Shown here in pieces: positions 24,986 to 36,162 of a DNA stretch of 64,000 bases. Numbering within the stretch: position 1 is the stretch's first letter; every line of letters begins with the position of its first letter. The stretch comes from Zea mays (lineage: Eukaryota > Streptophyta > Magnoliopsida > Poales > Poaceae): assembly GCF_902167145.1 (NCBI RefSeq), contig NW_023366915.1, positions 1 to 64,000 of the forward strand. Reading direction: 5' to 3'. The translations under genes were made by a program, and so were the position numbers. The notes under the pieces were generated by a model, which made no database searches, had not been told where the DNA came from, and saw nothing but the letters and a program-made list of their open reading frames with translations.

Positions 24986-27783
24986 TGAGGTGTATGAGCG
25001 TCTGGTCGATGATCAATGGCCACACAACCCCCATTTTTGTCGAAAATAGCCATGAACGACCATTTTCAATAATACCGAAGGCTAACACCTACGGATTTTT
25101 GACCAAGAAATGGTCTCCACCAGAAATCCAAGAATGTGATCTATGGCAAGGAAACATATGTGGGGTGAGGTGTATGAGCCTCTGGTCGATGATCAATGGC
25201 CACAGAACCCCCATTTTGCCGAAAATAGCCATGAACGACCATTTTCAATAATACCGAAGGCTAAAACGTACGAGTTTTTGACCAAGAAATGGTCTCCACC
25301 AGAAATCGAAGAATGTGATCTATGGCAAGGAAACATATGTGGGGTGAGGTGTATGAGCCTCTAGTCGACGATCAATGGTCACACAACCCCCATTTTGCCG
25401 AAAATAGCCATGAATGACCATTTTCAATAATATCGAAGGCTAACACCTACGGATTTTTGACCAAGAAATGGTCTCCACCAGAAATCCAAGAATGTGATCT
25501 ATGGCAAGGAAACATATGTAGGGGTGAGGTGTATGAGCGTCTGGTCGATGATCAATGGCCACACAACCCCCATTTTTGTCGAAAATAGCCATGAACGACC
25601 ATTTTCAATAATACCGAAGGCTAACACCTACGGATTTTTGACCAAGAAATGGTCTCCACCAGAAATCCAAGAATGTGATCTATGGCAAGGAAACATATGT
25701 GGGGTGAGGCGTACGAGCCTCTGGTCGATGATCAATGGCCACAGAACCCCCATTTTGCCGAAAATAGCCATGAACGACCATTTTCAATAATACCGAAGGC
25801 TAACACGTACGAGTTTTTGACCAAGAAATGGTCACCACCAGAAATCCAAGAATGTGATCTATGGCAAGGAAACATATGTGGGGTGAGGTGTATGAGTCTC
25901 TAGTCGACGATCAATGGCCACACAACCCCCATTTTGCCGAAAATAGCCATGAATAACCATTTTCAATAATATCGAAGGCTAACACCTACGGATTTTTGAC
26001 CAAGAAATGGTCTCCACCAGAAATCCAAGAATATGATCTACGACAAGGAAACATATGTGGGGTGAGGTGTATGAGCCTCTAGTCGACGATCAATGGCCAC
26101 ACAACCCCCATTTTGCCGAAAATAGACATGAATGACCATTTTCAATAATATCGAAGGCTAACACCTACGGATTTTTGACCAAGAAATGGTCTCCACCAGA
26201 AATCCAAGAATGTGATCTACGACAAGGAAACATATGTGGGGTGAGGTGTATGAGCCTCTGGTCGACGATCAATGGCCAGACAACCCCCATTTTGCCGAAA
26301 ATAGCCATGAATGACCATTTTCAATAATACCGAAGGCTAACACGTACGAGTTTTTAACCAAGAAATGGTTTCCACCAGAAATCCAAGAATGTAATCTATG
26401 GCAAGGAAACATATGTGGGGTGAGGTTTATGAGCCTCTAGTCGATGATAAATGGCCACACAACCCCCATTTTTTATGAAAATAGCCATGAGCGACCTTGA
26501 AAATAGCCATGAGCGACCATTTTCAATAATACTAGAGGCTAACACCTACGGATTTTAGACCAAGAAATGGTCTCCACCAGAAATCCAAGAATGTGATCTA
26601 TGGCAAGGAAACATATGTGGGGTGAGGTGTATGAGCGTCTGGTGGATGATCAATGGCCACAGAACCCCCATTTTGCCGAAAATAGCCATGAATGACCATT
26701 TTCAATAATACCGAAGGCTAACACGTACGAGTTTTTAACCAAGAAATGGTTTCCACCAGAAATCCAAGAATGTAATCTATGGCAAGGAAACATATGTGGG
26801 GTGAGGTTTATGAGCCTCTAGTCGATGATAAATGGCCACACAACCCCCATTTTTTATGAAAATAGCCATGAGCGACCTTGAAAATAGCCATGAGCGACCA
26901 TTTTCAATAATACTAGAGGCTAACACCTACGGATTTTAGACCAAGAAATGGTCTCCACCAGAAATCCAAGAATGTGATCTATGGCAAGGAAACATATGTG
27001 GGGTGAGGTGTATGAGCGTCTGGTCGATGATCAATGGCCACACAACCCCCATTTTTGTCGAAAATAGCCATGAACGACCATTTTCAATAATACCGAAGGC
27101 TAACACCTACGGATTTTTGACCAAGAAATGGTCTCCACCAAAAATCCAAGAATGTGATCTATGGCAAGGAAACATATGTGGGGTGAGGTGTATGAGCGTC
27201 TGGTCGATGATCAATGGCCACACAACCCCCATTTTTGTCGAAAATAGCCATGAACGACCATTTTCAATAATACCGAAGGCTAACACCTATGGATTTTTGA
27301 CCAAGAAATGGTCTCCACCAGAAATCCAAGAATGTGATCTATGGCAAGGAAACATATGTGGGTTGAGGTGTATGAGCGTCTGGTCGATGATCAATGGCCA
27401 CACAACCCCCATTTTTGTCGAAAATAGCCATGAGCGACCATTTTCAATAATACCGAAGGCTAACACGTACGGATTTTTAACCAAGAAATGGTCTCCACCA
27501 GAAATCCAAGAATGTGATCTATGGCAAGGAAACATATGTGGGGTGAGGTGTATGAGCCTCTGGTCGATGATCAATTGCCACACAACCCCCATTTTTGTCG
27601 AAAATAGCCATGAATGACCATTCAAGAATGTGATCTATGGCAAGGAAACATATGTGGGGTGAGGTGTATGAGCGTCTGGTCGATGATCAATGGCCACACA
27701 ACCCCCATTTTTGTCGAAAATAGCCATGAACGACCATTTACAATAATACCGAAGGCTAACACGTACGGATTTTTAACCAAGAA

Positions 27784-28520
27784 ATGGTCATTCATGGCTA
27801 TTTTCGACAAAAATGGGGGTTTTGTGGCCATTGATCATCGACCAGAGGCTCATACACCTCACCCCACATATGTTTCCTTGCCATAGATCACATTCTAGGA
27901 TTTCTGGTGGAGACCATTTCTTGGTCAAAAATCCGTAGGTCTTAGCCTCTAATATTACTGAAAATGGTCGCTCATGGCTATTTTCATAAAAAAATGGGGG
28001 TTGTGTGGCCATTTATCATCGACTAGAGGCTCATAAATCTCACCCCACATATGTTTTCTTGCCATAGATCACATTCTTGGATTTCTGGTGGAGACCATTT
28101 CTTGGTCAAAAATCCGTACGTGTTAGCCTTTGGTATTTTTGAAAATGGTCATTCATGGCTATTTTCGGCAAAAATGGGGGTTGTGTGGCCATTGATCGTC
28201 GACCAGAGGCTCATACACCTCACCCCACATATGTTTCCTTGCCATAGATCACATTCTTGGATTTCTGGTGGAGACCATTTCTTGGTCAAAAATCCGTAGG
28301 TGTTAGCCTTCGGTATTATTGTAAATGGTCATTCATGGCTATTTTCGACAAAAATGGGGGTTGTGTGGCCATTGATCATCGACCAGAGGCTCATACACCT
28401 CACCCCACATATGTTTCCTTGCCATAGATCACATTCTTGGATTTCTGGTGGAGACCATTTCTTGGTCAAAAATCCGTACGTGTTAGCCTTTGGTATTTTT
28501 GAAAATGGTCGTTCATGGCT
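27784..28520 (-). repeat. knob180 block, inverted
   Basis: About four inverted units. Its right junction (TTCATGGCT joined to TGGTCGATGATC, followed by the TTTTATGAAAATAG/GGCTAAGACC unit) is the same as at 1524, about 27 kb away, so the two regions share a duplicated segment. Confidence 0.88.
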
Positions 28521-29990
28521 TGGTCGATGATCAATGGCCACACAACCCCCATTTTTTATGAAAATAGCCATGAGCGACCATTTTCAATAATACTAGAGGC
28601 TAAGACCTACGGATTTTTGACCAAGAAATGGTCTCCACCAGAAATCCAAGAATGTGATCTATGGCAAGGAAACATATGTGGGGTGAGGTGTATGAGCCTC
28701 TGGTCGATGATCAATGGCCACACAACCCCCATTTTTGTCGAAAATAGCCATGAACGACCATTTTCAATGACACTGAAGGCTAACACCTACGGATTTTTTA
28801 CCAAGAAATGGTCTCCACCATAAATCCAAGAATGTGATCTATGGCAAGGAAACATATGTGTAGTGAGGTGTATGAGCCTCTGGTCGAAGATTAATGGCCA
28901 CACAACCCCCATTTTTGTCGAAAATAGCCATGAATGACCATTTTCAAAAATACCAAAGGCTAACACATTCGGATTTTTGCCCAAGAAATGGTCTCCACCA
29001 GAAATCCAAGAATGTGATCTATGGAAAGGAAACATATGTGGGGTGAGGTGTATGAGCCTCTGGTCGACGATCAATGGCCACACAACCCCCATTTTTGTCG
29101 AAAATAGCCATGAACGACCATTTTCAATAATACCGAAGGCTAACACCTATGGATTTTTGACCAAGAAATGGTCTCCACCTAGAAATCCAAGAATGTGATC
29201 TATGGCAAGGAAACATATGTGGGGTGAGGTGTATGAGCGTCTGGTCGATGATCAATGGCCACACAACCCCCATTTTGCCGAAAATAGCCATGAACGACCA
29301 TTTTCAATAATATCGAAGGCTAACACGTACGAGTTTTTAACCAAGAAATGGTCTCCACCAGAAATCCAAGAATGTGATCTATGGCAAGGAAACATATGTG
29401 GGGTGAGGTGTATGAGCCTCTGGTCGACGATCAATGGCCACACAACCCTAATTTTTGTCGAAAATAGCCATGAACGACCATTTTCAAAAATACCGAAGGC
29501 TAACACGTACGGATTTTTGACCAAGAAATGGTCTCCACCAGAAATCAAAGAATGTGATCTATGGCAAGGAAACATATGTGTAGTGAGGTGTACGAGCCTC
29601 TGGTCGATGATCAATGGCCACACAACCCCCATTTTGCCGAAAATAGCCATGAGCGACCATTTTCAATAATATTAGAGGCTAAGACCTACGGATTTTTGAC
29701 CAAGAAATGGTCTCCACCAGAAATCCAAGAATGTGATCTATGGCAAGGAAACATATGTGGGGTGAGGTGTATGAGCCTCTGGTCGACAATCAATGGCCAC
29801 ACAACCCCCATTTTGCCGAAAATAGCCATGAATGACCATTTTCAATAATACCGAAGGCTAACACGTACGAGTTTTTAACCAAGAAATGGTCTCCACCAGA
29901 AATCCAAGAATGTAATCTATGGCAAGGAAACATATGTGTAGTGAGGTGTATGAGCCTCTGGTCGATGATCAATGGCCACACAACCCCCAT
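28521..29990 (+). repeat. knob180 block, forward; carries paralogous empty site
   Basis: About eight forward units. Bases around 28760-29000 match, in inverted orientation, the satellite flanking the retrotransposon: CACTGAAGGC, CCACCATAAATCC, GTGTAGTGAGG, ACCAAAGGCTAACACATTCGG and TTGCCCAAG, in the same order. The element's target sequence corresponds to CTAAC at 28960-28964. The block ends where CAACCCCCATTT joins inverted TTAGCCTTCGATATTATTG. Confidence 0.9.
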
Positions 29991-30894
29991 TTAGCCTTCG
30001 ATATTATTGAAAATGGTCGTTCATGGCTATTTTCGACAAAAATGGGGGTTGTGTGGCCATTGATCATCGACCAGACGCTCATACACCTCACCCCACATAT
30101 GTTTCCTTGCCATAGATTACATTCTTGGATTTCTGGTGGAGACCATTTCTTGGTTAAAAACTCGTACGTGTTAGCCTCTAATATTATTGAAAATGGTCGT
30201 TCATGGCTATTTTCGACAAAAATGGGGGTTGTGTGGCCATCGATCATCGACCAGAGGCTCGTACACTTCACCCCACATATGTTTTCTTGCCATAGATCAC
30301 ATTCTTGGATTTCTGGTGGAGACCATTTCTTTGTTAAAAATCCGTAGGTCTTAGCCTCTAATATTATTGAAAATGGTCGCTCATGGCTATTTTCATAAAA
30401 AAATGGGGGTTGCGTGGCCATTTATCATCGACTAGAGGCTCATAAATCTCACCCCACATATGTTTCCTTGCCATAGATCACATTCTTGGATTTTTGGTGG
30501 AGACCATTTCTTGGTCAAAAACTCGTACGTGTTAGCCTTCGGTATTATTGAAAATGGTCGTTCATGGCTATTTTCGGCAAAATGGGGGTTGTGTGGCAAT
30601 TGATCATCGACTAGAGGCTCATACACCTCACCCCACATATGTTTCCTTGCCATAGATTACATTCTTGGATTTCTAGTGGAGACCATTTCTTGGTCAAAAA
30701 TCCGTAGGTGTTAGCCTTCGATATTATTGAAAATGGTCGTTCATGGCTATTTTCGACAAAAATGGGGGTTGTGTGGCCATTGATCATCGACCAGAGGCTC
30801 ATACACCTCACCCCACATATGTTTCCTTGCCATAGATCACATTCTTGGATTTCTGGTGGAGACCATTTCTTGGGCAAAAATCCGAATGTGTTAG
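29991..30894 (-). repeat. knob180 block, inverted, left of the retrotransposon
   Basis: About five inverted units, interrupted at 30894 by the LTR retrotransposon. The interrupted unit resumes at 40480. No genes are present. Confidence 0.9.
30890..30894. repeat. target-site duplication, left copy
   Basis: GTTAG directly precedes the 5' LTR and is repeated at 40480-40484 directly after the 3' LTR. Removing the element and one GTTAG restores an uninterrupted satellite unit. Confidence 0.95.
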
Positions 30895-31115
30895 TGTTGG
30901 GGTCGTGCTTCGGTGCGCCGAAGGTCTTACACGAAGAAGCAGCTTCGGCTGAACTCGCCTCCAGGAGACGGCCGAAGGTCCCTTTTTCATGGAGCTTCGG
31001 CGTTACAAACCGACATAGAGATAAAATGACCTTTTTATGCATATAGGTCTGAGTCAATGTTGTAAACTTTTGTAAGGGGCATAATTGTAATTTGTCACAG
31101 GCTGCGACCTGTGCC

Positions 31116-31123
31116 TATAAATA
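31116..31123 (+). promoter_or_regulatory. LTR TATA box
   Basis: TATAAATA, 221 bp into the LTR and preceded by GC-richer sequence, is the only good TATA match at a plausible U3/R position. The transcript start is expected about 25-35 bp downstream, near 31145, within or just after the hairpin. The equivalent box in the 3' LTR is 40107-40114. Confidence 0.75.
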
Positions 31124-31126
31124 GAT

Positions 31127-31148
31127 GAACAGTACCTCTGTACTGTTC
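31127..31148 (+). promoter_or_regulatory. 9-bp perfect hairpin downstream of the LTR TATA box
   Basis: GAACAGTAC and GTACTGTTC are exact complements separated by CTCT. It sits four bases after the TATA box, across the expected start of R. The duplicate copy is at 40118-40139. Function is unknown: it could be a palindromic factor-binding site or an RNA stem at the 5' end. Confidence 0.6.
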
Positions 31149-31489
31149 ACGCGAACCTGTCATTAGCCTTCACATCGCACTTGTATTCTCGCCTTCCTCA
31201 AGACCGAAGGTACATTTGCAATTCGAAATCATTTATATTTGTTCATATTAGTAAAGATACAAATGATTCTATGATAACATTTAAATGTTTGTCCTTTACT
31301 TCGTGATTCCTTTGAATACTTCGTCCCTCGCTGTTATGCTTACGAAGGTAAGTCCTTCGTAACCTTCGTCCGAGATGCTTTATATTCCGAAGGGATATAA
31401 CGCTATGGAGGACGAAGGACTTTAATCCTTAACATTTTCTGTGTTGCCTTGTTCTTAATTCTTAGCATTTGAGAACAAGTCCCCAACAT

Positions 31490-31500
31490 TGGCGCCCACC
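31490..31500 (+). promoter_or_regulatory. primer-binding site (tRNA-Lys type)
   Basis: TGGCGCCCACC begins two bases after the LTR. It is complementary to the last 11 bases of a plant tRNA-Lys(CUU) ending in GGTGGGCGCCA, then diverges. This is the expected position for priming minus-strand DNA. Eleven pairs is shorter than the usual 12-18. Confidence 0.7.
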
Positions 31501-31532
31501 TCCGGTCAACTCACTTCCACCTTTCTGAGCTG

Positions 31533-34500
31533 ATGGCTTCGTTCAACACTCAAGCTGGAGCTGCTTCGGCTTCGAAGCTGGTGCTCCCGATAACAGGCGG
31601 TTCTTGCTCAGAGCCAGCTAACAAAAAGCAGAAGAAGGAGGCTCAGAGAAGGGTGCAGCATGTTGGAGTGCAGGGACCCTTTATTAAGTCAAAATGGTCT
31701 CACATTCCAATTACCTTCTCTCAGGAAGATCTTCAGCTCAAGGACTATCCTCACAATGATGCTATGGTCATTTCTTGTGTGATCAAAGGGTTTCTGGTTC
31801 ACAATGTCCTAGTTGACACAGGCAGTGCAGCTGACATTATATTTGCCAAAGCCTTCAGACAGATGCAAGAGCCTGAAGACAAGATTCATGATGCTACGCA
31901 CCCTCTTTGTGGCTTCGGAGGGCGGCAGATTGTGGCACTCGGGAAGATTACCATGCCGGTAACCTTCGGATTTGTTAATAACACAAGGACTGAGCAAATT
32001 GTGTTTGATATTGTTGACATGGAATACCCCTACAACGCCATCATTGGTCGTGGTACCCTAAATGCTTTTGAAGCAATTCTTCACCCAGCTTATCTCTGCA
32101 TGAAGATACCTTCGGACCAAGGGCCTATTGCTATTCATGGGAGTCAGGAAGCTGCCAGAAGGGCCGAAGGAAGCTGGACTGATTCCAAGGCAATCCATAA
32201 TATAGATGGAGTTGAAGCTTGTGAACAGTACAAGTTCAGGAGGGAAAAAGCAGCTTCGGCTGATCAGCCGAAGCCCATGCTGCTGTGTGAGGATATAGCA
32301 GAGCAGAAGGTGCTATTGGGCTCGCAATTATCTGAAGATCAAGAGAAAACCTTGATAAGGTTTTTATTCAACAATAAAGATGTTTTTGCATGGTCAGCCA
32401 ATGATCTTTGTGGAGTGAATCGGGATGTTATTGAACATTCGCTCAATGTTGACCCATCCTTCAGACCCCGCAAGCAGAGGCTTCGGAAAATGTCTGATGA
32501 CAAGGCCGAAGGGGCTCGCAACGAAGTAAAAAGACTCCTAAGTGCAGGAGTTATCAGAGAAGTGAAGTATCCAGAATGGCTAGCTAACACTGTTATGGTG
32601 AAGAAGGCCAATGGAAAGTGGAGAATGTGCATTGATTTCACAGATCTCAACAAGGCTTGTCCGAAGGATGAGTTCCCGCTGCCAAGGATAGACTCTTTAG
32701 TTGATGCAGCAGCTTCTTCGGAACTCATGAGTCTCCTGGATTGTTACTCAGGTTATCATCAAATCTGGATGAAAAAGGAGGATGAGCCGAAGACTAGTTT
32801 CATAACCCCAAGTGGTACATATTGCTATCTTCGGATGCCTGAGGGGCTTAAGAATGCTGGAGGGAGTTTCAGCAGGATGACTGCGAAGGTTCTCCAATCT
32901 CAGATAGGCAGAAATGTGTTGACCTATGTTGATGACATTATTGTAAAAAGCACGAAGCAAGAAGACCATATTGATGATCTGCAGGAGACCTTCGCCAGCT
33001 TCAGACAAGCTGGTCTGAAGCTGAATCCAGAAAAATGTGTCTTCGGAGTAAAGAAGGGTAAGTTCCTTGGATGCTTGGTTTCAACAAAGGGAATTGAAGC
33101 CAACCCAAATAAAATCGAAGCTATACTTCGAATGGAGCCACCAACCACAAGAAAGGGGGCCCAAAGATTGACAGGAAGACTGGCTTCTCTTAACAGATTT
33201 ATATCCAGATCAGCGGAAAGAAATCTACCCTTCTTCGAGGTGCTAAAATCAGCTGAAGTCTTTCAATGGGGCCCAGCTCAACAAAAAGCTTTCGAAGAAC
33301 TCAAGCAATACCTGATAGATCTAACAACATTAACTCCACCAATGCCAGGGGCTCCTCTGTTGTTGTATGTGGCAGCTTCGCACTCAGCAGTAAGTGCGGC
33401 ACTTGTGCAGGAGAAGTTTGATGGACAAATCAAGAAGCAGGTCCCAGCATATTTTGTATCTGAGGTCCTTAGTGTCTCAAAGAAAAATTATACAGAACTG
33501 GAGAAGGTGTTGTATGCCGTTCTAATGGCATCCAGGAAGCTTCGGCATTATTTTCAGGCATATAATATTATTGTTCCTTCTTCGCAGCCGTTGAAAGATA
33601 TCATGAGAAATAAAGAAGCTACTGGCCGAATTGGAAAATGGGCTGCGGAGCTTAATGAATTTTACATTGATTATGTGCACAGATCCTCGATCCAGTCTCA
33701 AGCATTGGCAGATTTTATTGCCGACTGGACGCCAGGGGCTCAGGGCGAAGAAGCGAATAAAGATGCCGAAGCATGGACAGTGTTTTGTGATGGCTCCTGG
33801 GGAACCTTCGGAGCAGGAGCAGCTGCTGTTTTGGTTTCACCGTCCAAGGTTAAAACTTGCTATGCAGCAAGACTGGACTTCAGCTGCACAAATAATATTG
33901 CTGAGTACGAAGCCTTGCTCCTGGGTCTTCGGAAACTAAAGGCGATGGGGATCAGGAGGGCGATCCTCAAAACTGATTCTCAGATTGTTTCGGGTCATAT
34001 TGACAAAAGTTGCAAGGCTAAAGACCCGAAGCTTGAAAAATACCTAGACACAGTCCGAAGGATCGAAGCTTCCTTCGAAGGATTTTCTGTTAAGAATATC
34101 CCTCGAGGGCAAAATGAACATGCTGATTTGTTAGCCAGGTCTGCAGCACAGGGGCTGCCGTTACCTTCGGATGTATTCTTCGAAACAATAAAGGCACCTT
34201 CAGTGGAGTTACTTGAAAGAGCAGTTCTTACTATTTCTCCTGTGTACAGTGAAGATTGGAGAACTGAAATAATTTCTTACCTTCAGGGCAACTTCCTATC
34301 AGATGACGAAGCTTATAATAAAAGAATAGAGGCAAGAGCTCGCCCGTATATCATTATAGAAGGGGAGTTATACAAGCATGGAGTTTGTGCCCCGCTGCTC
34401 AAGTGCTTGTCTAGAGCCGAAGGTATAGAGTTGATGAAGGAGATACATGCAGGCCTTTGTGGATCCCACATCGGATCCAGGCCGTTACTTGGAAAAGTGT

Positions 34501-35486
34501 TCCGTCAAGGATTTTATTGGCCGAAGGCAGCTTCGGATGCAGCTGAGTTAGTTCAAAAGTGCGAAGGTTGTCAGAAATGTGCAAGAGATCAAAAACAACC
34601 TTCGTCTTTGACACAGCTAATACAACCCATCTGGCCATTGCAAAGGTGGGGTCTAGATTTGCTGGGCCCATTACCACCGGCTCAAGGCAATCTGAAATAT
34701 GTTGTAGTTGCTGTGGAATATTTTTCCAAGTGGATTGAGGCGAAGCCATTAGCTACAATAACTTCGGCCACTGTCCAAAAATTTTTCTGGCAGAATATTG
34801 TCTGTCGCTTCGGAGTGCCGAAGGCTATAACTGTAGATAATGGAACACAATTTGACTCCGAAGAATTCAGAAATTTTTGTGATCAAATTGGCACGAAGAT
34901 CCACTTTGCGTCAGTCAGGCACCCGGAGTCGAATGGGCTTGTTGAAAGGGCCAACGGCATCATAATGACAGGAATAATGAAGCTAATCTTTAATCAACCA
35001 AGGGGAAAGTGGCCAGATCAGCTTACCAAAGTGGTATGGAGCCATAACACAACAACATCAAGATCTACAGGCTTTACCCCATTTAAGTTGTTATTTGGTG
35101 ACGAAGCAATAACCCCGGAAGAAGCCAAAGCTGGATCAATAAGAGTGGTAGCTTCGGCAGAATCAGGTCCCGAAGATACTTGTCTCGTGGAAAAAGATGC
35201 CTTAGAAGGGATCAGGCTTCAGGCCGTGGAGAATATCAATAAGTACCAGGCTGAAACAGTTAAATGGCGAGATAGAAAGGTCCGGCTAAAAAATATTGAG
35301 CCAGGACACTTGGTGCTTCGGAGAGTGGCCAATCCGGATACAGTGGGCAAATTGCAACTGAAATGGGAAGGGCCTTTCTTAGTAGCATCTTCGTCAAGGC
35401 CTGGTTCGTACAGACTGAAGGACATGAATGGCAATGAAATTCCAAGATCTTGGAATGCGGATGAGCTTCGGCGGTTTTATGTATAA
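31533..35486 (+). CDS. pol: Pol polyprotein: protease, RT, two RNase H, integrase; no Gag
   Basis: An uninterrupted 1317-codon ORF that starts at the first ATG after the primer-binding site, 44 bp past the LTR. Protease: VDTGSA with catalytic D95. Reverse transcriptase about 335-520: catalytic D403 (LLDCYSGYHQ) and YVDD with D467/D468. First RNase H about 590-710: degenerate, with LYVAAS where the catalytic Asp should be. Second RNase H about 745-875: D753 (FCDGSW), E791 or E793 (IAEYEALL), D815 (KTDSQ) and D865 (NEHADLLAR), all present. Integrase: zinc-binding H972, H979, C1010, C1013; catalytic D1042, D1102, E1138 with exact D-35-E spacing. The C-terminal WEGPF...GSYRL module lies near 1275-1300, without a chromodomain. 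The N-terminal 90 residues go straight into the basic linker and ITFSQEDL segment that precedes protease in relatives, so the gag region has been deleted in frame. All catalytic residues are intact, so Pol could be active. It would need Gag in trans. Confidence 0.95.
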   Translation: MASFNTQAGAASASKLVLPITGGSCSEPANKKQKKEAQRRVQHVGVQGPFIKSKWSHIPITFSQEDLQLKDYPHNDAMVISCVIKGFLVHNVLVDTGSAADIIFAKAFRQMQEPEDKIHDATHPLCGFGGRQIVALGKITMPVTFGFVNNTRTEQIVFDIVDMEYPYNAIIGRGTLNAFEAILHPAYLCMKIPSDQGPIAIHGSQEAARRAEGSWTDSKAIHNIDGVEACEQYKFRREKAASADQPKPMLLCEDIAEQKVLLGSQLSEDQEKTLIRFLFNNKDVFAWSANDLCGVNRDVIEHSLNVDPSFRPRKQRLRKMSDDKAEGARNEVKRLLSAGVIREVKYPEWLANTVMVKKANGKWRMCIDFTDLNKACPKDEFPLPRIDSLVDAAASSELMSLLDCYSGYHQIWMKKEDEPKTSFITPSGTYCYLRMPEGLKNAGGSFSRMTAKVLQSQIGRNVLTYVDDIIVKSTKQEDHIDDLQETFASFRQAGLKLNPEKCVFGVKKGKFLGCLVSTKGIEANPNKIEAILRMEPPTTRKGAQRLTGRLASLNRFISRSAERNLPFFEVLKSAEVFQWGPAQQKAFEELKQYLIDLTTLTPPMPGAPLLLYVAASHSAVSAALVQEKFDGQIKKQVPAYFVSEVLSVSKKNYTELEKVLYAVLMASRKLRHYFQAYNIIVPSSQPLKDIMRNKEATGRIGKWAAELNEFYIDYVHRSSIQSQALADFIADWTPGAQGEEANKDAEAWTVFCDGSWGTFGAGAAAVLVSPSKVKTCYAARLDFSCTNNIAEYEALLLGLRKLKAMGIRRAILKTDSQIVSGHIDKSCKAKDPKLEKYLDTVRRIEASFEGFSVKNIPRGQNEHADLLARSAAQGLPLPSDVFFETIKAPSVELLERAVLTISPVYSEDWRTEIISYLQGNFLSDDEAYNKRIEARARPYIIIEGELYKHGVCAPLLKCLSRAEGIELMKEIHAGLCGSHIGSRPLLGKVFRQGFYWPKAASDAAELVQKCEGCQKCARDQKQPSSLTQLIQPIWPLQRWGLDLLGPLPPAQGNLKYVVVAVEYFSKWIEAKPLATITSATVQKFFWQNIVCRFGVPKAITVDNGTQFDSEEFRNFCDQIGTKIHFASVRHPESNGLVERANGIIMTGIMKLIFNQPRGKWPDQLTKVVWSHNTTTSRSTGFTPFKLLFGDEAITPEEAKAGSIRVVASAESGPEDTCLVEKDALEGIRLQAVENINKYQAETVKWRDRKVRLKNIEPGHLVLRRVANPDTVGKLQLKWEGPFLVASSSRPGSYRLKDMNGNEIPRSWNADELRRFYV

Positions 35487-35670
35487 TTCGATGTAATTTT
35501 GACTTTTCTTTTCTTTTTCATGGCACCCTTTTCCTTTCTAAAGGGGGAGAAAGGTTTTTAATGGGGCCATCATATGTAATTTCCTTTTTAGTTTTATAAG
35601 AGCAAAATCCCCCAAAGAATGTAAATGTAAAAGCTGAGAGCGCACCATCGAGTGCCGAAACTAAAAAAGA

Positions 35671-35952
35671 GAAGAAGCTCCAAAGACGTCCCTAAGGGGA
35701 TGCAGAGCTTACAGCGAAAAGTCAACGCTGATTCCGCCGAAAGTAAAAGGCGAAGAAGCTCCAAAGTCGTTCCTAAGGGAATGCAGAGCTTATACCGTCT
35801 AAGTAAAAGACGAAGAAGCTCCAAAGACGTCCCTAGGGGGATGCAGAGCTTACAGCGAAAAGTCAACGCTGATACTGCCTAAGTAAAAGGCAAAGATGCT
35901 CCAAAGTCGTTCCTAAGGGAATGCAGAGCTGACGTGTGTTTGCTCCTAAGAA
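35671..35952 (+). repeat. tandem repeat, four units, alternating 80/60 bp
   Basis: The core GAAGAAGCTCCAAAG, followed by a CGT-CCTAAGGG-ATGCAGAGCT block, starts at 35671, 35752, 35812 and 35892. Spacings of 81, 60 and 80 bp show an alternating pair, that is, one segment of about 141 bp duplicated. The longer units include ACAGCGAAAAGTCAACGCTG and the shorter ones do not. Confidence 0.85.
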
Positions 35953-36162
35953 AATGATGGATGAGTGTGGCTTCGGACATACGCTTCGGACATTCATTTG
36001 CACATTACATCATGGCATTTGCATGCATAAGCATTCATTCATAGCATTTGTGTTCCTAAATGGTTGCTTCGGCACAGAGAAAAGTTTCGGATAAATGGTT
36101 TGTTATGATTCGTTATGCAAAAGAAAGGTTTCGAAGAAGTGGTTTTTTATGAATCGTTGTGT

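Larger units (their letters stand above)
16861..27783 (+). repeat. long forward knob180 block
   Basis: About 60 head-to-tail units, without inversions that I can see. It contains a three-copy 1484-bp higher-order repeat (about 17900-22310) followed by shorter related periods of about 921 and 741 bp (23323 to 24244 to 24985). A deletion scar near 27622 joins GACCATT to CAAGAATGTG. The right junction merges AAATGGTC, shared by both orientations over 8 bp. No genes are present. Confidence 0.93.
30895..31488 (+). repeat. 5' long terminal repeat
   Basis: It begins TGTTGGGG and ends CCCCAACA, an 8-bp terminal inverted repeat with the canonical TG...CA. It is 594 bp, the same length as the 3' copy at 39886-40479, and I see no difference between them. 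It contains a TATA box (31116), a hairpin just downstream (31127-31148) and many CCGAAG/CTTCGG hexamers. It should drive transcription of the genomic RNA rightward. Confidence 0.95.

Noticed and set aside
1..30894. Repeat array as CRISPR
   Set aside because: The repeats are contiguous 180-bp units without unique spacers, in a plant satellite context with no cas genes.
31809..35445. Minus-strand ORFs of 60-130 codons inside pol
   Set aside because: They are shadows of the pol frame with no recognisable domain, start context or conservation.
35652..35882. 76-codon ORF with repeated SKRRRSSK-like peptides
   Set aside because: It follows the 80/60-bp tandem repeat exactly and has no other support.
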